Assembly (NCBI GenBank): GCA_963995525.1
Contig: OZ023209.1
Span: 11,284,199-11,348,198 of the forward strand
DNA: 64,000 nt
Direction: 5' to 3'
Source: Escarpia spicata
Taxonomy: Eukaryota > Annelida > Polychaeta > Sabellida > Siboglinidae
Under the pieces are notes generated by a model. That model was not told the origin of the DNA. It saw only the letters and a list, made by a program, of their open reading frames with translations, and searched no databases. Numbering within the stretch: position 1 is the stretch's first letter; the number at the start of each line of letters is the position of its first letter. Of the stretch, positions 24,858 to 38,484 are shown piece after piece. Both the position numbers and the translations under genes were made by a program.

Positions 24858-25120
24858 TTGTGTATATATATATATGTGTGTGTTTGTGTGTGTGTTTGTG
24901 TGTGCATGTTTGTGTGTGGGTGCGTTCGTGTGTGTGTGCGTGCGTGTGTGCGTGTGTGCGTGTGTGCGTGAGTGCGTGAGTGCGTGTGTGCGTGTGTGCA
25001 TGCGTGCGTGCGTGCGTGTGTGCGTGTGTGCGTGTGTGTGTGTGTGCGTGTGCGTGTGCGTGTGCGTGTGCGTGTGCGTGTGTGCGTATGCGTATGTGTG
25101 TGTGTGTGTATGTGTGCACC
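24516..25120 (+). repeat. Compound (TA)n/(CA)n/(GT)n microsatellite with palindromic part
   Basis: (TA)n then (CA)n to 24620, a short unique segment, a CA-rich tract with AAACACAC and GAACGCACCC markers (24740-24815), (TA)n to about 24848, and then the reverse-complement order with GTGTTTGTGT and GGGTGCGTTC, followed by (TGCG)n and (GT)n to 25115. 24740-24950 is thus an imperfect palindrome centred on (TA)n. Confidence 0.9.
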
Positions 25121-25224
25121 GTTGGTAGGGTAGAACAAAATATAATAATGATATATAATACGTTTTGAAGCCAGTACCCTCAGAACACCAAGCTCAGTAG
25201 CGCAACAACGCTACATGGTTAAGC

Positions 25225-25400
25225 GAGTGATTCTCAACACCTGGGTCGCGATTGACCAAGCTATTTTCAATGGTTCGCCAAGAGTCTCAAGTGACTGTCC
25301 GAACATTCCTTTTTTTCAGTTTCCCCATACTAGATGCGCGCGAGACAAATAATTTATGCCAGCGGTAGTTGACCTTGGATAATTACCCTCTTGGGGTCTT
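25225..25400. mobile_element. Possible hAT-derived MITE remnant
   Basis: GTGATTCTCAACACCTGGGT then CGCGATTGACC resembles the terminal repeat common in hAT elements (GGTTCTCAACCTGTGGGTCGCGA). A weak inverted relative lies near 25360 (GCGGTAGTTGACC). The far end could not be fixed. Confidence 0.3.
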
Positions 25401-28400
25401 TTTCTGCAGGGGTAACAAAAGCTTTCTTAACATACAAGCATGTCAGTACAACAGTTCATTCACGACCACGCTCTTGTACCACGCCACATTGAAGATATGT
25501 CATGCAATGGTGGACCTGCTGTTAAGAACACATCATACTGAATGTAAGACGTCATTATGCAACCGAAAACGATGATCTCATCAAACCACGTCTAGTTTAA
25601 CTATTTAGGTTCTTTCTTGGCAAGATATGAGCGAGGTCATTTCTGGATCGGGCCGTTTCATTTACAGAAATTATACAAACCCCAAGATGCCTCATGCTTC
25701 AAGTGAATGTAATGTTGTCTCTACACTACAATGACGTGTACAAGAGAAGAAATCATCACGTTCTTGGAAGGGGAGATTCGCTACAGACAAAGGAATGGAT
25801 TTCCTGTGACTGTGTTGGACCACGAGGCTATACATTCATTATAACAAACTGAGCTGTCTTGTTGCGCATCTTTTGGCGATCTCAGTCAGATAAATATACG
25901 ATCAACATCAGAACTAAGGCAAGATATTGACTGAATCTTGCTGATTATCTGCGATGTGCTCTCGTTGTGAGAAAACGTCTCATAACTTATCACTAAGAAG
26001 CTATTTCAAGCATCACATCTGTAAAGTAATGTTTGTTATATGTTTAATTTGACAGGGCTGGTAAATTGAAGGTATAACATATTTTTTGACAAAGTTAATG
26101 TTATAGTACAGTTACAAATACAATGTATATTCATTATTTGAATGTTCTTTGGACAATTTTATTTTGTCGTGTTTCGTAATTAAAAATGAAGAGGTAGTTA
26201 CTTGTTTGTTTACAAGCTCAAGGGGTAACAGTGAAACAATTTAAATATCGTTGATTTATGCCAAATTGGTCATGGATGTCAAATGCCGTGTGATATTCTA
26301 TAAAACGGCATATAAATAGGCGTAATATTTGGCATAAATTGTTAGTATCGATTGGTTGCATCTGGTCTGGTCTGGAAAAATAATATCATGTTCGATACCA
26401 CCGAAAATGCGTTATGCACGCACTGGGAATACAATCGGTGCCGTTGTCAATGGACTCTAATTTTAAAAATATACTTTCGCAGACAAATTATTCTGCAAGT
26501 CAAGGCGCAGAATTATTGTCTATTAGATTGTCTGCCTCCATATTATCACCATTTTCGATATAATATTATTAATTCGCTAATTTTGAAGCATTGTACGTGA
26601 ATCTCCTCCGAGACGCCGACGTCCTCTAGCCTGTTTCTGCTTTGTTTCATATGTCTGGAGTGTTGGTATTTCATCTGCCAATTGGTGGTGTCTAAAACAC
26701 AAGGGTAGTAATTATTTCGAGTTAATTGTCTATCTGTCTGTGAACGTGAAACACTGAGTTGTGATCTAGGGGGCGCCACAGACAATACGTAAGGGTGGGT
26801 GCATATAATTTAGATCAAAATACTGTAGTGGTTGTAGCCTGGTAGGTTGCTCCACAGGTCGACACTGTTCAACACAATACATTCAAATGACATTGCTGAC
26901 ACTTATCGTTTACATTGTTGTATATAATTGGCCAGTTTATATATTATATGTTCTCTTAATGTGTTTTTCGAGTAGCCAACCTACACATACATTAACGGAC
27001 CCTGAAGCCAGACTGGCACAGAGAATAGCTAAAACGGGAACCTAGTGTGTATCTGACGCTACTGTGCCACACTAGGTGGCACCACGTTTGTTTTTTGACA
27101 TTTGTGCGTATTCGCGATAGGTGTCGCGTCAGTTAGTTCTGCTACTGTCTCTCACAGATGACATCCGTTTGGGGAACAACCAAATTGTAAAGATGAAAAC
27201 ACTTCAGTAAGCTTAGACATTTGTAAATGTATAACCAATGGTGGCATTATTCTGTCCTGAAATTTGCTTCAACCACCCACACCTGCATATTATAAAATTC
27301 CTGTTTAACTGAATACACGCCCTGTCAAATAAAATATTTGATTGACCGAAAACAATCTGCTGTGATGTTACCGATATTTCTATATTTCTTAGCACTGCGT
27401 TCCATTTTGTTGCAGTAATTGGAATTAAGTTCAATCTTTCATGCGTTCGGGAGGAGGACTTTTCTATTTGAAACTTCCAACAATACAGCCCTAGTTTCTC
27501 CGTTGGCGATTATGTTGGTAATAATATGTCGCATTTGCACTAAGAGTGGTGATAATTAAACGTCTGCTTAACAAGAGTGCCCTGGAGATAAAACAATTGT
27601 ATGAATTCGGAGGCGTCTCCAAACAACATGCAGAAGTTAAACTAAGAACAACCTAACCCAACATAACCCAATGGCAGTTGCGCGCCTCAAAGCTTTGAGC
27701 ATGGTACAAACTAACTATTCTCGTTACTAAAGAATTGCTCGTATCGACTTGTCAACCAATGCATAAGCAACACCATTGCAGAATGTTACGCATTTCAATA
27801 TAATAAATCTATATTTAGAAATTGCATCTTAACGGATTTCCAATGCTTGCCTAAGAACACCTCGAAATTAATATAATTAATTTTAATTCAGATGTACGGT
27901 CTTATTTCCTGGGTTTCACGAATCAGCATGGGAATGCAAATCTACGTAACATATATCTTACTTATAGTATATGCGTGTGATTGATAGTTATAATTATTAT
28001 ATTCATCACAGCAGTCGTACTGATCGTAATGTTATCTTTGGACGGTCTAACATGCATACGTTTAATTGTGTAATACGTCTACATTTAAGAAACAATGTCA
28101 CAGAACAACATAGAATGGAGTGGTTTTGCATGTCCCGTGTTAGTCTTCTTGGGAGAGTACTCATAGTTGCTTCATATAATTACAAAATATCGATATTTTA
28201 ACTCAGTGCCTTTATGACGTCACCCAAAGAACGTAAATATAACGTGAACAGTCGACAATGTGCGGCGTTGATCCCAAAGACGTTTTAACATCAGCCGGTG
28301 TTCTTGATCTTTAAGTTATTTGGCCTTGTGTTCTTTATATTCGTGATTTAACTGGTGTGTCGTTGGCCTGTTTTATCGTAGGGATGTTTATGTGACATAC

Positions 28401-29135
28401 TGTCTACTGTGTGAAATGTCGAAAATTAAATGTGGTGCATGACATTAACTGTAGGCGAAAACACATATAAATTTTCCCTCGAGGTGTTTACATGTCCCGG
28501 TCGTATTGCAAATAGGAAACAATTCAGGTTAGACGTTTGCTGGGACATGTGAAGACAGGAATGTCGCGAAACTATTCGTGTGCACACGTAAATCTAGCTG
28601 ACGTTTCTGCACTAGACGTTTTTTTCCCACTTGTGGCCCTATCGCTTATGGTTGGCTCGTTTCTGGGGTTCCGCGGGAGTGTCACAGTCGTTTATCATAA
28701 TGATCTCCTCACGGGTGACCTTGTTGCAATTGTCCGGTTACTCTCTCACACTCAAATATGCCGTGTTTTATTGAGCGAACAGGGGTGTGTATGTCGCAAC
28801 GTCATACTGCGTTCTTGGGAGTCTGCAGTTGCAGGTTACGTCATATGTCATTACAAAGCAACAGTGGAAGAAGATTCAAAGAAAGACATCATTACATTGC
28901 CAGTGCACGCTGGGCTTTCTGAATCAAGAAGGTAGTCGATTAATATCAATTTCAATTAATATAAATTGTAGGCGACGTCCGACGCCCGTAAATGGCGTAG
29001 AAGGCATGCCTGCATTGTGTGAAGGTAGTGTTGTCTTCACTGACTCGTTGGGAGGTTTTGTGAGAAATGGAGGTATTGCATGCTATTGAGTGATTACCGT
29101 TGTGTTACTCTAGTGAGTAGGGAACAACTTATGAG
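25400..29135. other. No recognisable gene
   Basis: AT-rich unique-looking sequence. A perfect small hairpin (ACCTAGTGTG ... CACACTAGGT) lies at about 27041-27078. The 28.5-29.1 kb stretch has two overlapping plus frames (28537-28935 and 28787-29089) without a domain signature; they could be exon fragments but cannot be supported. Confidence 0.35.
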
Positions 29136-29139
29136 AGAG

Positions 29140-30640
29140 TTTAACAAGATTTAACAAGATTGCCACCCAGAGAATTAACTCTAGGTGGCAGGTGGACAAG
29201 GAAGCCCTTTGGCTTATCGAGAGTCCAACCCTTTTGTCTATGTGTATCCCGCCCTTCTGAGGTATCAGTCGATTTTATGTTAAAACATATTCACGCTACT
29301 AGCACCCACACAATCAGCAGATAATCTGTTCCATTCATTTACAGCCCTTTTTGAAAATGAGAACTTTCTTATATATAATTTATACTCCTCGTTTGCTAAT
29401 GTAAGTTCATGTCCTCTAGTCCTTCTAACTTTGTTAACTGAGAAAACAATATTTCTATCAATATTTTCATAATCATTCAGTATTTTAAACACTTCTATCT
29501 GATCTCCTCTCAATCTCCTGGTATGTAGTGTTGTTAAACCACATTCTTTTAGGCGAATTCTATAACTAAGATCCGTCAGTTTTGATATCATTTTAGTCGC
29601 TCTCCTCTGTACTCTTTCTAGCATATCTATGTATTTCCTGCGATGTGGCCTACACGCTTGTATACAATTTTCTAAATGAGGCCTAACTATTGTTTTGTAC
29701 TGCGGTATTATTAGTTCGGTTTCTTTATACGCTGTATTTCGCCTAATTAATCCAAGGATTTGATTTCCCTATGAAGCTGCAATTCCGCACTGCTCTGAAA
29801 CCTTCATATCAGCACTAATGGTTAACCTTAAGTCCTTTTCTTTTACAGTAGCACTTAGTACCGTACCCCCCATTGTATATTCTACGTCTTCGTTCCCATG
29901 TCATGTGTGGAGGCATTTATATTTCCCAAAATTGAACAGCATTTGCCACTTTTTAGACCATTTGATCAACCTGTCAAGATCATCTTGTAAATGCTGTCTA
30001 TCTCCATCACTTTTAATCCTTCTAAACATTGTTGTATCATCCGCAAATTTCAACACCTAGCTTGTTATATCATCATCCAAATCGTTGATATAAAGTAAGA
30101 ATAATATAGGTCCTAGTACTGATCTGATCTATCACACGGTGATATTGATTTCCAGTTTGAAGCCTCCCCATCAACTACTACACGTTGTCTTCTGTCAATC
30201 AGCCATTTATATATCCAGTTTATTATACCATTTCCTATGCCATGGGCCTTTAGTTTAAGCAGTAATCTTTGATGTGGTACTTTGTCGAAAGCTTTCTAAA
30301 AATGGTGATCCCTCGTCTACCCACTTAGTGATGTCTTCCAAAAAACATAACATATTTGTTAAGCATGACCTCGCTTTAAAAAAAAACCATGTTGAGATGG
30401 GTTTATGTTTAACACGAAAATCCACCATGCGATCTTTAATTAGTCTTTCTAATAATTTACAAATCATTGATGTTAAACTCACTGGTCTATAGTTCTCTGA
30501 CTTGTTTCTCGAACCTTTTTTAAATAACGGTATAATATTTGCCTCTTTCCTTTCTAAAGGAACCATTCCCTCTTCTAATGAAAAATTGAAAACTGTAGCA
30601 AGCGGTACTCTAATTTGTTCTACAATTACCAATAGTAGTT
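29140..30640 (-). mobile_element. LINE family B copy 1 (5'-truncated)
   Basis: On the minus strand it starts at about 30635 with VEQIRVPLATVFNFSLEEGM, continues through the RT ORF with several breaks, and ends with VNEWNRLSADCVGASSVNMF (29624-29280). The 3' UTR contains GCCACCTAGAGTTAATTCTC and TGGGTGGCAATC, with a TTGTTAAATC tandem tail. It is a diverged relative of the intact copy at 35885-37545. Confidence 0.85.
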
Positions 30641-31425
30641 GTGAACGTAAACAAAATTTCCACGAGTTGCCATAACTGAACTACACAAATTTTAAATTTT
30701 GCATGCTTTGTCGATTCTTCTTGTGTATTGCAGTGAATAGAGAGTGTCTGTCTGCGCCCCGATCGCGACTCCTTCCCGGTCCTTGTCGCGACACGCGTGC
30801 TGCTCGATTCTTGTTTGTTTAATGGTACGCTTGAAAACGTATCAAATTGAGCGTGTGACGTTCAATGGCAATCTTGTAAAATCTATTTAAATAGCGATAC
30901 ATGATCATGTGGAAGAGTAAACCTTTGAACATATAAATCGGTATCAGTAAACAAGTGCACCTTTGTATAAAAACGAGCATGTGAACGAATTTCCCGTGAA
31001 CCAAATATCCGACACTCTAGTTTCGTGTGACATATAGTATCGCCACCCACAACTTTTTGCTACGCTTGTCGTGGAGAGTGGGCGTACAGACAACAAATTA
31101 GCTGGCCTCGGTTGAGCAATTTAAGTAAGAAGAGCCTTTACTCTTGTGACCACCCATCACACTTCTGGTGTTGCCACGCCACAGCGTTTTGTCAATGACT
31201 GCGTGGTGTCGTTCATATGACGCATTGCAATCATCAGTTATCAGCTACATCAAGTCGTTAATTATGTATATCAGTAGGTAGTATTTCCACAGGTACGTCA
31301 TATGTAAGCCTCCAACATAATGTTTGAGGCGGTAGGTGTGATGGCACGCATATGTCTCCAAAAGGGCATCAATCGTATGCGATACCGGGTAGTCTTGTCA
31401 CAACACAGAACAACGTTCGTTTCAT
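30640..31425. other. No recognisable feature
   Basis: Sequence between two LINE B fragments; no exon or repeat was recognised. Confidence 0.4.
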
Positions 31426-31429
31426 GGCT

Positions 31430-31750
31430 TGGCACGCAACTTGCACCCACACAATCAGCAAATATTATGTTCCATTCATTTACAGTCGTTTGTGAAAATG
31501 CGAACGTTCTTATATCTAATCTACATTGTTCCTTTACTAATGTAACTTCATGCCCTCTCGTCCTTCTATCTTGCTTAACTGAGAAAAAAAAATGTCTAGC
31601 AATATTTCCATAAACATTCAGCATTGTAAACACTTATATCTGATCTCTTCTCAATCTCCTGGTGTCTAGTGTTGTCAAACCACATTCTTTTAGGCGTATT
31701 TCATAATTTCCTCCGTTTCGCAATAATTTTAGTCGCTCTCCTCTGTACTC
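31430..31750 (-). mobile_element. LINE family B C-terminal fragment
   Basis: The minus strand reads RVQRRATK and, further down, CGLTTLDTRRLRRDQI, RRTRGHEVTLVKEQ and TVNEWNIIFADCVGAS. It lacks both the reverse transcriptase core and the 3' tail. It may be the far half of the element whose 5' half lies at 34490-35884. Confidence 0.8.
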
Positions 31751-31751
31751 T

Positions 31752-34446
<2,695 letters not shown>

Positions 34447-34468
<22 letters not shown>

Positions 34469-34512
34469 ATATTCCAGCATTCTGTTGCTTCTTATTCTTC
34501 AGTGTGTTATTC
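34447..34512. repeat. 22-bp perfect inverted repeat at LINE C/LINE B junction
   Basis: 34447-34468 (GAATAACACACTGAAGAATA plus AG) is exactly inverted at 34491-34512, with a 22-nt spacer. The right copy belongs to LINE B coding sequence (DWNNTLKNK on the minus strand). The left copy lies between LINE B and the truncated 5' end of LINE C. Confidence 0.85.
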
Positions 34513-34674
34513 CAGTCTATCTTTACTAAATATTTCCTCATGTCCTTATATCTTCCTTTGTGGAAATTTCTCCTATACTGCTTTTTATTATTTCTTTCTG
34601 ATTTTACTTTGATGGTGAAATGTATCTGGTTGTGATCACTACTCCCAGGGGCTCACATATCTTGACATTGTCAA

Positions 34675-35290
34675 TTAATTCATTTTGTGATGACAAACTA
34701 TGTCTAATATATTCCCAGTCCTAGTAGGTTCTACCACATGTTGAGAAAGGAAACTATCTTGTACTAAAACTGAAAACTTGTGGTCGTAACTCCCTGAACT
34801 CTGTAGAGATTTCCATTGCATATGACCTTGGTTAAAACCCCCATAATAAATTAATAATACAGTCACATTTGCTTACTTCCCTTACAGCGTTTGTACTGTT
34901 TCATTCTCTTCTGTGTTGAATTTCCTATAACCATGTTACACCAAGCAGCTTCTTCGCAATCTGTTTCTCTTTCTAATTTTATTTTATAAGCCTTGATAGA
35001 TTCTTTAATATATAAAATAACTCCACCACCACTTCTTCCTATTCTATCTTTCGTAAACATTATATCGGCTTCTGATATATCGGTGGTGACCAATGATTCA
35101 ATTATACCTATTATGTGAAGGATGGTCACTATATTCCACCGTAATGTTTAGTTGACTTCTTTTGTTTACTATGCTCCTTGCATTTAAACAAACGCATTTA
35201 TACAAACAGTTTTCCCGGCTGTTCTGATTTATTTGTGCTGTCTTATCTATGTCTCCAGCTTCATGTATTCTCTGTGAATCCACTATGCGC
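34675..35290 (-). pseudogene. LINE B endonuclease domain (broken)
   Basis: In three overlapping frames: LNARSIVNKRSQLNITVEYS (about 35190), IIGIIESLVTTDISEADIMF and DRIGRSGGGVILYIKESIKA (35129-34980), then FNQGHMQWKSLQSSG and FLSQHVVEPTRTGNILDIV (34850-34690). These are the successive conserved blocks of the APE-type endonuclease that nicks target DNA in CR1-like LINEs. Short frameshifts separate the blocks. Confidence 0.8.
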
Positions 35291-35297
35291 ATCTAGT

Positions 35298-35648
35298 TTA
35301 AATAAATGCAACCTGTCCCACTGTCACCAGATCGCAGCAGGTTCTCTGAGAAAACTGTTGCCCCTTTCCACTTACAAGGAGGCCTTCTCTCATGTACATA
35401 TCTTCCCTCCCAACAAAGTATCCCCATAAATCTACGAATCCCACCCCCTCTTCTTTACACATCTGCTCAACTAGTGCATTGATCGCCATCCTCTTGCAGT
35501 TTCTGTATGTTGGCCCCCTTCCTCCCATTACTGGCAAACTTCCTGAGAGAATAATCTGTTCAAATCGTGTCTTCTTTAACTTCCTCACTAACTGTCTGTA
35601 CTTCTGTACTATCCCCGTTTCCCCTCCCTGTCTGCATGATATGTCCAT
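35298..35648 (-). pseudogene. LINE B SGNH/GDSL-esterase-like domain
   Basis: A 116-codon minus frame reads YRQLVRKLKKTRFEQIILSG, then LPVMGGRGPTYRNCKRMAIN, then VGFVDLWGYFVGREDMYMRE and GLLVSGKG. The last part corresponds to the D-G-x-H-L-S-x-x-G block of SGNH hydrolases, but here the His is replaced (EGLLVSGKG), so the catalytic dyad looks lost. Esterase-type domains are known in ORF1 of CR1/L2 LINEs. Confidence in the fold is moderate. Confidence 0.65.
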
Positions 35649-35884
35649 ACACGTACTAGGATAGACTCTCCCTTTCCAAGCCCCAATACCTTCTCTACCC
35701 TTTCAGTCACATGTTCTACCCAAGCCACCGGTATACAAACAACGATGTCTTCCCCTCGCTTAGTGTCGCCTCTGTTTTATCAGAATAGAGTCGCCCATGA
35801 ACACCCTCTCTTTTTATTGCCTCCTCAATCCCTGCTTCAGAGTAGCTCCTTCTCCGGTTTGCATCTGTCTGGTTGTTGTCTTTT

Positions 35885-37545
35885 CCGTATTTAACAAGAT
35901 TTAACAAGATTTAACAAGATTGCCACCCAGAGAATTAACTCTAGGTAGCAGGTGGACAAGGAAGCCCTTGGCTTTTCGAGAGTCCGACCTTTTTATCTAT
36001 GTGTATCCCGCCCGTCTGAGGTATGTGTCGATTTTATTTTTAAACATATTCACGCTACTAGCACCCACACAATCAGCAGGTAATCTGTTCCATTCATTTA
36101 CAGTCCTTTGTGAAAATGAAAACTTTCTTATATCCAATCTACTCTGCTCCTTTGCTAATGCAAGATCATGTCCTCTAGTCCTTCTATCTTTCTTAACTGA
36201 GAAAAACATATTTCTATCAATATTTTCATAACCCTTCAATATTTTAAACACTTCTATCTGATCTCCTCTCAATCTCCTGGTCTCTAGTGTTGTTAAACCG
36301 CATTTTTTTAGGCGTATTTCATAACTAAGATCCCTCAGATTTTGAATCATTTTAGTTGCTCTCCTCTGCACTCTTTCTAGCATATCTATGTCCTTCCTGC
36401 GATATGGCCTCCACGCTTGAATACAATATTCTAAATGAGGCCTAACTATTGTTTTGTACAGCGGTATTATTAGCTCTTTTTCCTTATACGTTATGTTTCG
36501 CCTAATTAATCCAAGGATTTGATTTCCCTTTGAAGCTGCAATTCCGCACTGCTCTGAAATCTTCATATCAGCACTAACGGTTAACCCTAAGTCCTTTTCT
36601 TTTACAGTAGTACTTAGTACAGTACCCCCCATTGTATATTCTACCTCTTCGTTCCCATGTCCTATGTGGAGGCATTTACATTTCCCAAAATTGAACATCA
36701 TTTGCCATTTTTCAGACCATTTCATCAACCTGTCAAGATCATCTTGTAAATGCTGTCTATCTCCATCACTTTTAATCCTTCTAAACACTTTTGTATCATC
36801 CGCAAATTTCAACACCTTGCTTGTTATTTCATCATCCAAATCGTTGATGTATATTAAGAATAATATAGGACCTAATACTGATCCCTGTGGTACCCCACTC
36901 AATACCGATTTCCAGTTTGAAGCCTCCCCATCAACTACTACACGTTGTCTTCTGTCAATCAGCCATTGTTCTATCCAGTTTATTATACCATTTCCTATGC
37001 CATGGGCCTTTAGTTTAAGCAGTAATCTTTGATGTGGTACTTTGTCAAAAGCTTTTTGAAAATCTAAGTAGACGATATCTACTGGTGTTCCCTCATCTAC
37101 CCACTTAGTGATGTCTTCCAAAAAACATAACATATTTGTTAAGCATGACCTCGCTTTAAAAAAACCATGTTGAGATGGGTTTATCAAGTTTTGTTTAGCA
37201 AGAAAATCCACCATGTGATCTTTAATTAGTCTTTCTAATAATTTACAAATCACTGATGTTAAACTCACTGGTCTATAGTTCTCTGACTTGTTTCTCGAAC
37301 CTTTTTTGAATAACGGTATAATGTTTGCTTCTTTCCATTCTAAAGGAACCACTCCCTCTTCTAATGACAAGTTGAAAACTGTTGCAAGTGGTATGCTAAT
37401 TTGTTCTACAATTTCCAATAGTAGTTTGGGTGGAATACCATCCACTCCAGGTGATTTATTTTCCTTCATAGCCCTTATTTTCTTAGCTACCATTTCCGGG
37501 GTTACAATTAATTGTCCTAAATAGTCTGAATCTGCCCCCTTGAAC
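35885..37545 (-). mobile_element. LINE family B copy 2, 5'-truncated, with intact RT
   Basis: The minus strand starts within the linker before the RT (PKAKFKGADSDYLGQLIVTP), carries the intact RT ORF, a short 3' UTR (GCCACCTAGAGTTAATTC-type, here CTACCTAGAG) and a triplicated TTGTTAAATC tail at 35885-35918. The tail ends directly in the 5' half of another family B element, so one B copy has inserted into another. Confidence 0.9.
35997..37493 (-). CDS. LINE B reverse transcriptase, open 498-codon frame
   Basis: Reverse transcriptase of a CR1/L2/jockey-like non-LTR retrotransposon; it would copy element RNA at nicked target DNA. Visible blocks: MKENKSPGVDGIPPKLL (N-terminal), FKKGSRNKSENYRPVSLTSV (RT1), VDIVYLDFQKAFDKVPHQRL (RT3, first catalytic Asp), LSGVPQGSVLGPILFLIYIN (RT4), VLKFADDTKVF (RT5, catalytic FADD), then MLERVQRRATKMI, RRTRGHDLALAKEQ and NEWNRLPADCVGASSVNMF at the C-terminus, ending LRRAGYT. 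The frame is open without stops for 498 codons and continues a few codons upstream, but the endonuclease is missing because the copy is 5'-truncated. The ATG used is internal to the original ORF2. It is the least decayed TE coding sequence in the window. Confidence 0.92.
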   Translation of the reverse strand: MVAKKIRAMKENKSPGVDGIPPKLLLEIVEQISIPLATVFNLSLEEGVVPLEWKEANIIPLFKKGSRNKSENYRPVSLTSVICKLLERLIKDHMVDFLAKQNLINPSQHGFFKARSCLTNMLCFLEDITKWVDEGTPVDIVYLDFQKAFDKVPHQRLLLKLKAHGIGNGIINWIEQWLIDRRQRVVVDGEASNWKSVLSGVPQGSVLGPILFLIYINDLDDEITSKVLKFADDTKVFRRIKSDGDRQHLQDDLDRLMKWSEKWQMMFNFGKCKCLHIGHGNEEVEYTMGGTVLSTTVKEKDLGLTVSADMKISEQCGIAASKGNQILGLIRRNITYKEKELIIPLYKTIVRPHLEYCIQAWRPYRRKDIDMLERVQRRATKMIQNLRDLSYEIRLKKCGLTTLETRRLRGDQIEVFKILKGYENIDRNMFFSVKKDRRTRGHDLALAKEQSRLDIRKFSFSQRTVNEWNRLPADCVGASSVNMFKNKIDTYLRRAGYT

Positions 37546-37990
37546 TTAGCCTTTGGTATTCTCTCTTGTCACATTCTCTTCCGTTCCATTCTTTCCTGTC
37601 GCCTTTTCTCTTGTCACCTTTCTTCCTGCCATCGTCCCTTTTATCGACTTCTCTTCTATCACATTTACTCTCACTTCATTTTGTCCCGTCAACTTTCCTC
37701 CCATCGCATTTTCTTCTCTCCTCTCTCGTCCCATTTTCTCTCCTACCTCCTTCTCTGTGGTCACTTTCTCCCCTGTCACCTTCACACCTGTCACGTTTCC
37801 TGCAGTCGATTCTCCAATTTCTTCCCTCCAAACACCTTCCCTCCTCTCGGTCCCCTTTCCTCAATCTTCTTCCCATTACTCTGCTCCTTCAGTCTCACAG
37901 TAGTCACAACTCTCTCCCTGTCGTCTCTCTCCATTCCACCTGACTCCTTGCTAATTCTCATCTCCATCCCGTTGACAATATATGTCAACA
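37546..37990 (-). repeat. Degenerate pyrimidine-rich (purine on minus) repeat
   Basis: Imperfect repetition of TCTC-TGTCAC-TTTC-type motifs for about 440 bp. It is open in several frames on both strands (for example Lys-Val-Thr-Gly-Glu-rich on the minus strand), which reflects its 10-20-bp periodicity. It directly flanks LINE B copy 2. I could not link it to a gene. Confidence 0.6.
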
Positions 37991-38484
37991 TACTACCCAG
38001 CTGTGGCAGTCATCGCACACTAAGTTTAGCTTTGCCTTGACTTGCCGCTTTCAAGGCGTCATATCATAATTTATTTAATAATAATGATAATAATCTAATT
38101 AGCTATTCAAAATAGTTGTTGCCTATTACGTATAGGAAAGAGTGTTTTCTCCGTATAATGTATCCCAGAATAACGAAGCCTAAGTTAAGTATTTGACTAT
38201 TTATGTGGGATGCGCCTGTATGTGGCTGCACCATAACAAGCTCTGGAATATTTCAATTGTTATCAAGTTTTATCCAGGACACAGCGGCGAAGTTTATACA
38301 GTTGGTTTTATGAAAGTCTAATGATGATGCTGGACTATACAGTTTTAGCAAACTTTAAAAAAAAAATTATTTTAGTAACTTTTACATTGTGTGCACCTGT
38401 CTAGTTGAACTGCACCTGTGTTGCAACATTGCTGGTCGACCAGGCGTGACATTGACAACAAGAACACTGTGAACAACCATTCCT

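Larger units (their letters stand above)
34490..35884 (-). mobile_element. LINE family B, 5' half (esterase + endonuclease)
   Basis: Minus-strand order: decayed ORF start (35907-35716), an SGNH/GDSL-esterase-like segment (35648-35298), an apurinic endonuclease (about 35290-34675) and the linker to the RT, which stops at the junction with LINE C. Its left side is bounded by LINE C and its right side by a second family B copy whose tail ends at 35885. Confidence 0.75.

Noticed and set aside
28537..29089. Two overlapping plus frames of 132 and 100 codons
   Set aside because: No domain recognised, and the longer one starts with TTG. Left as unassigned.
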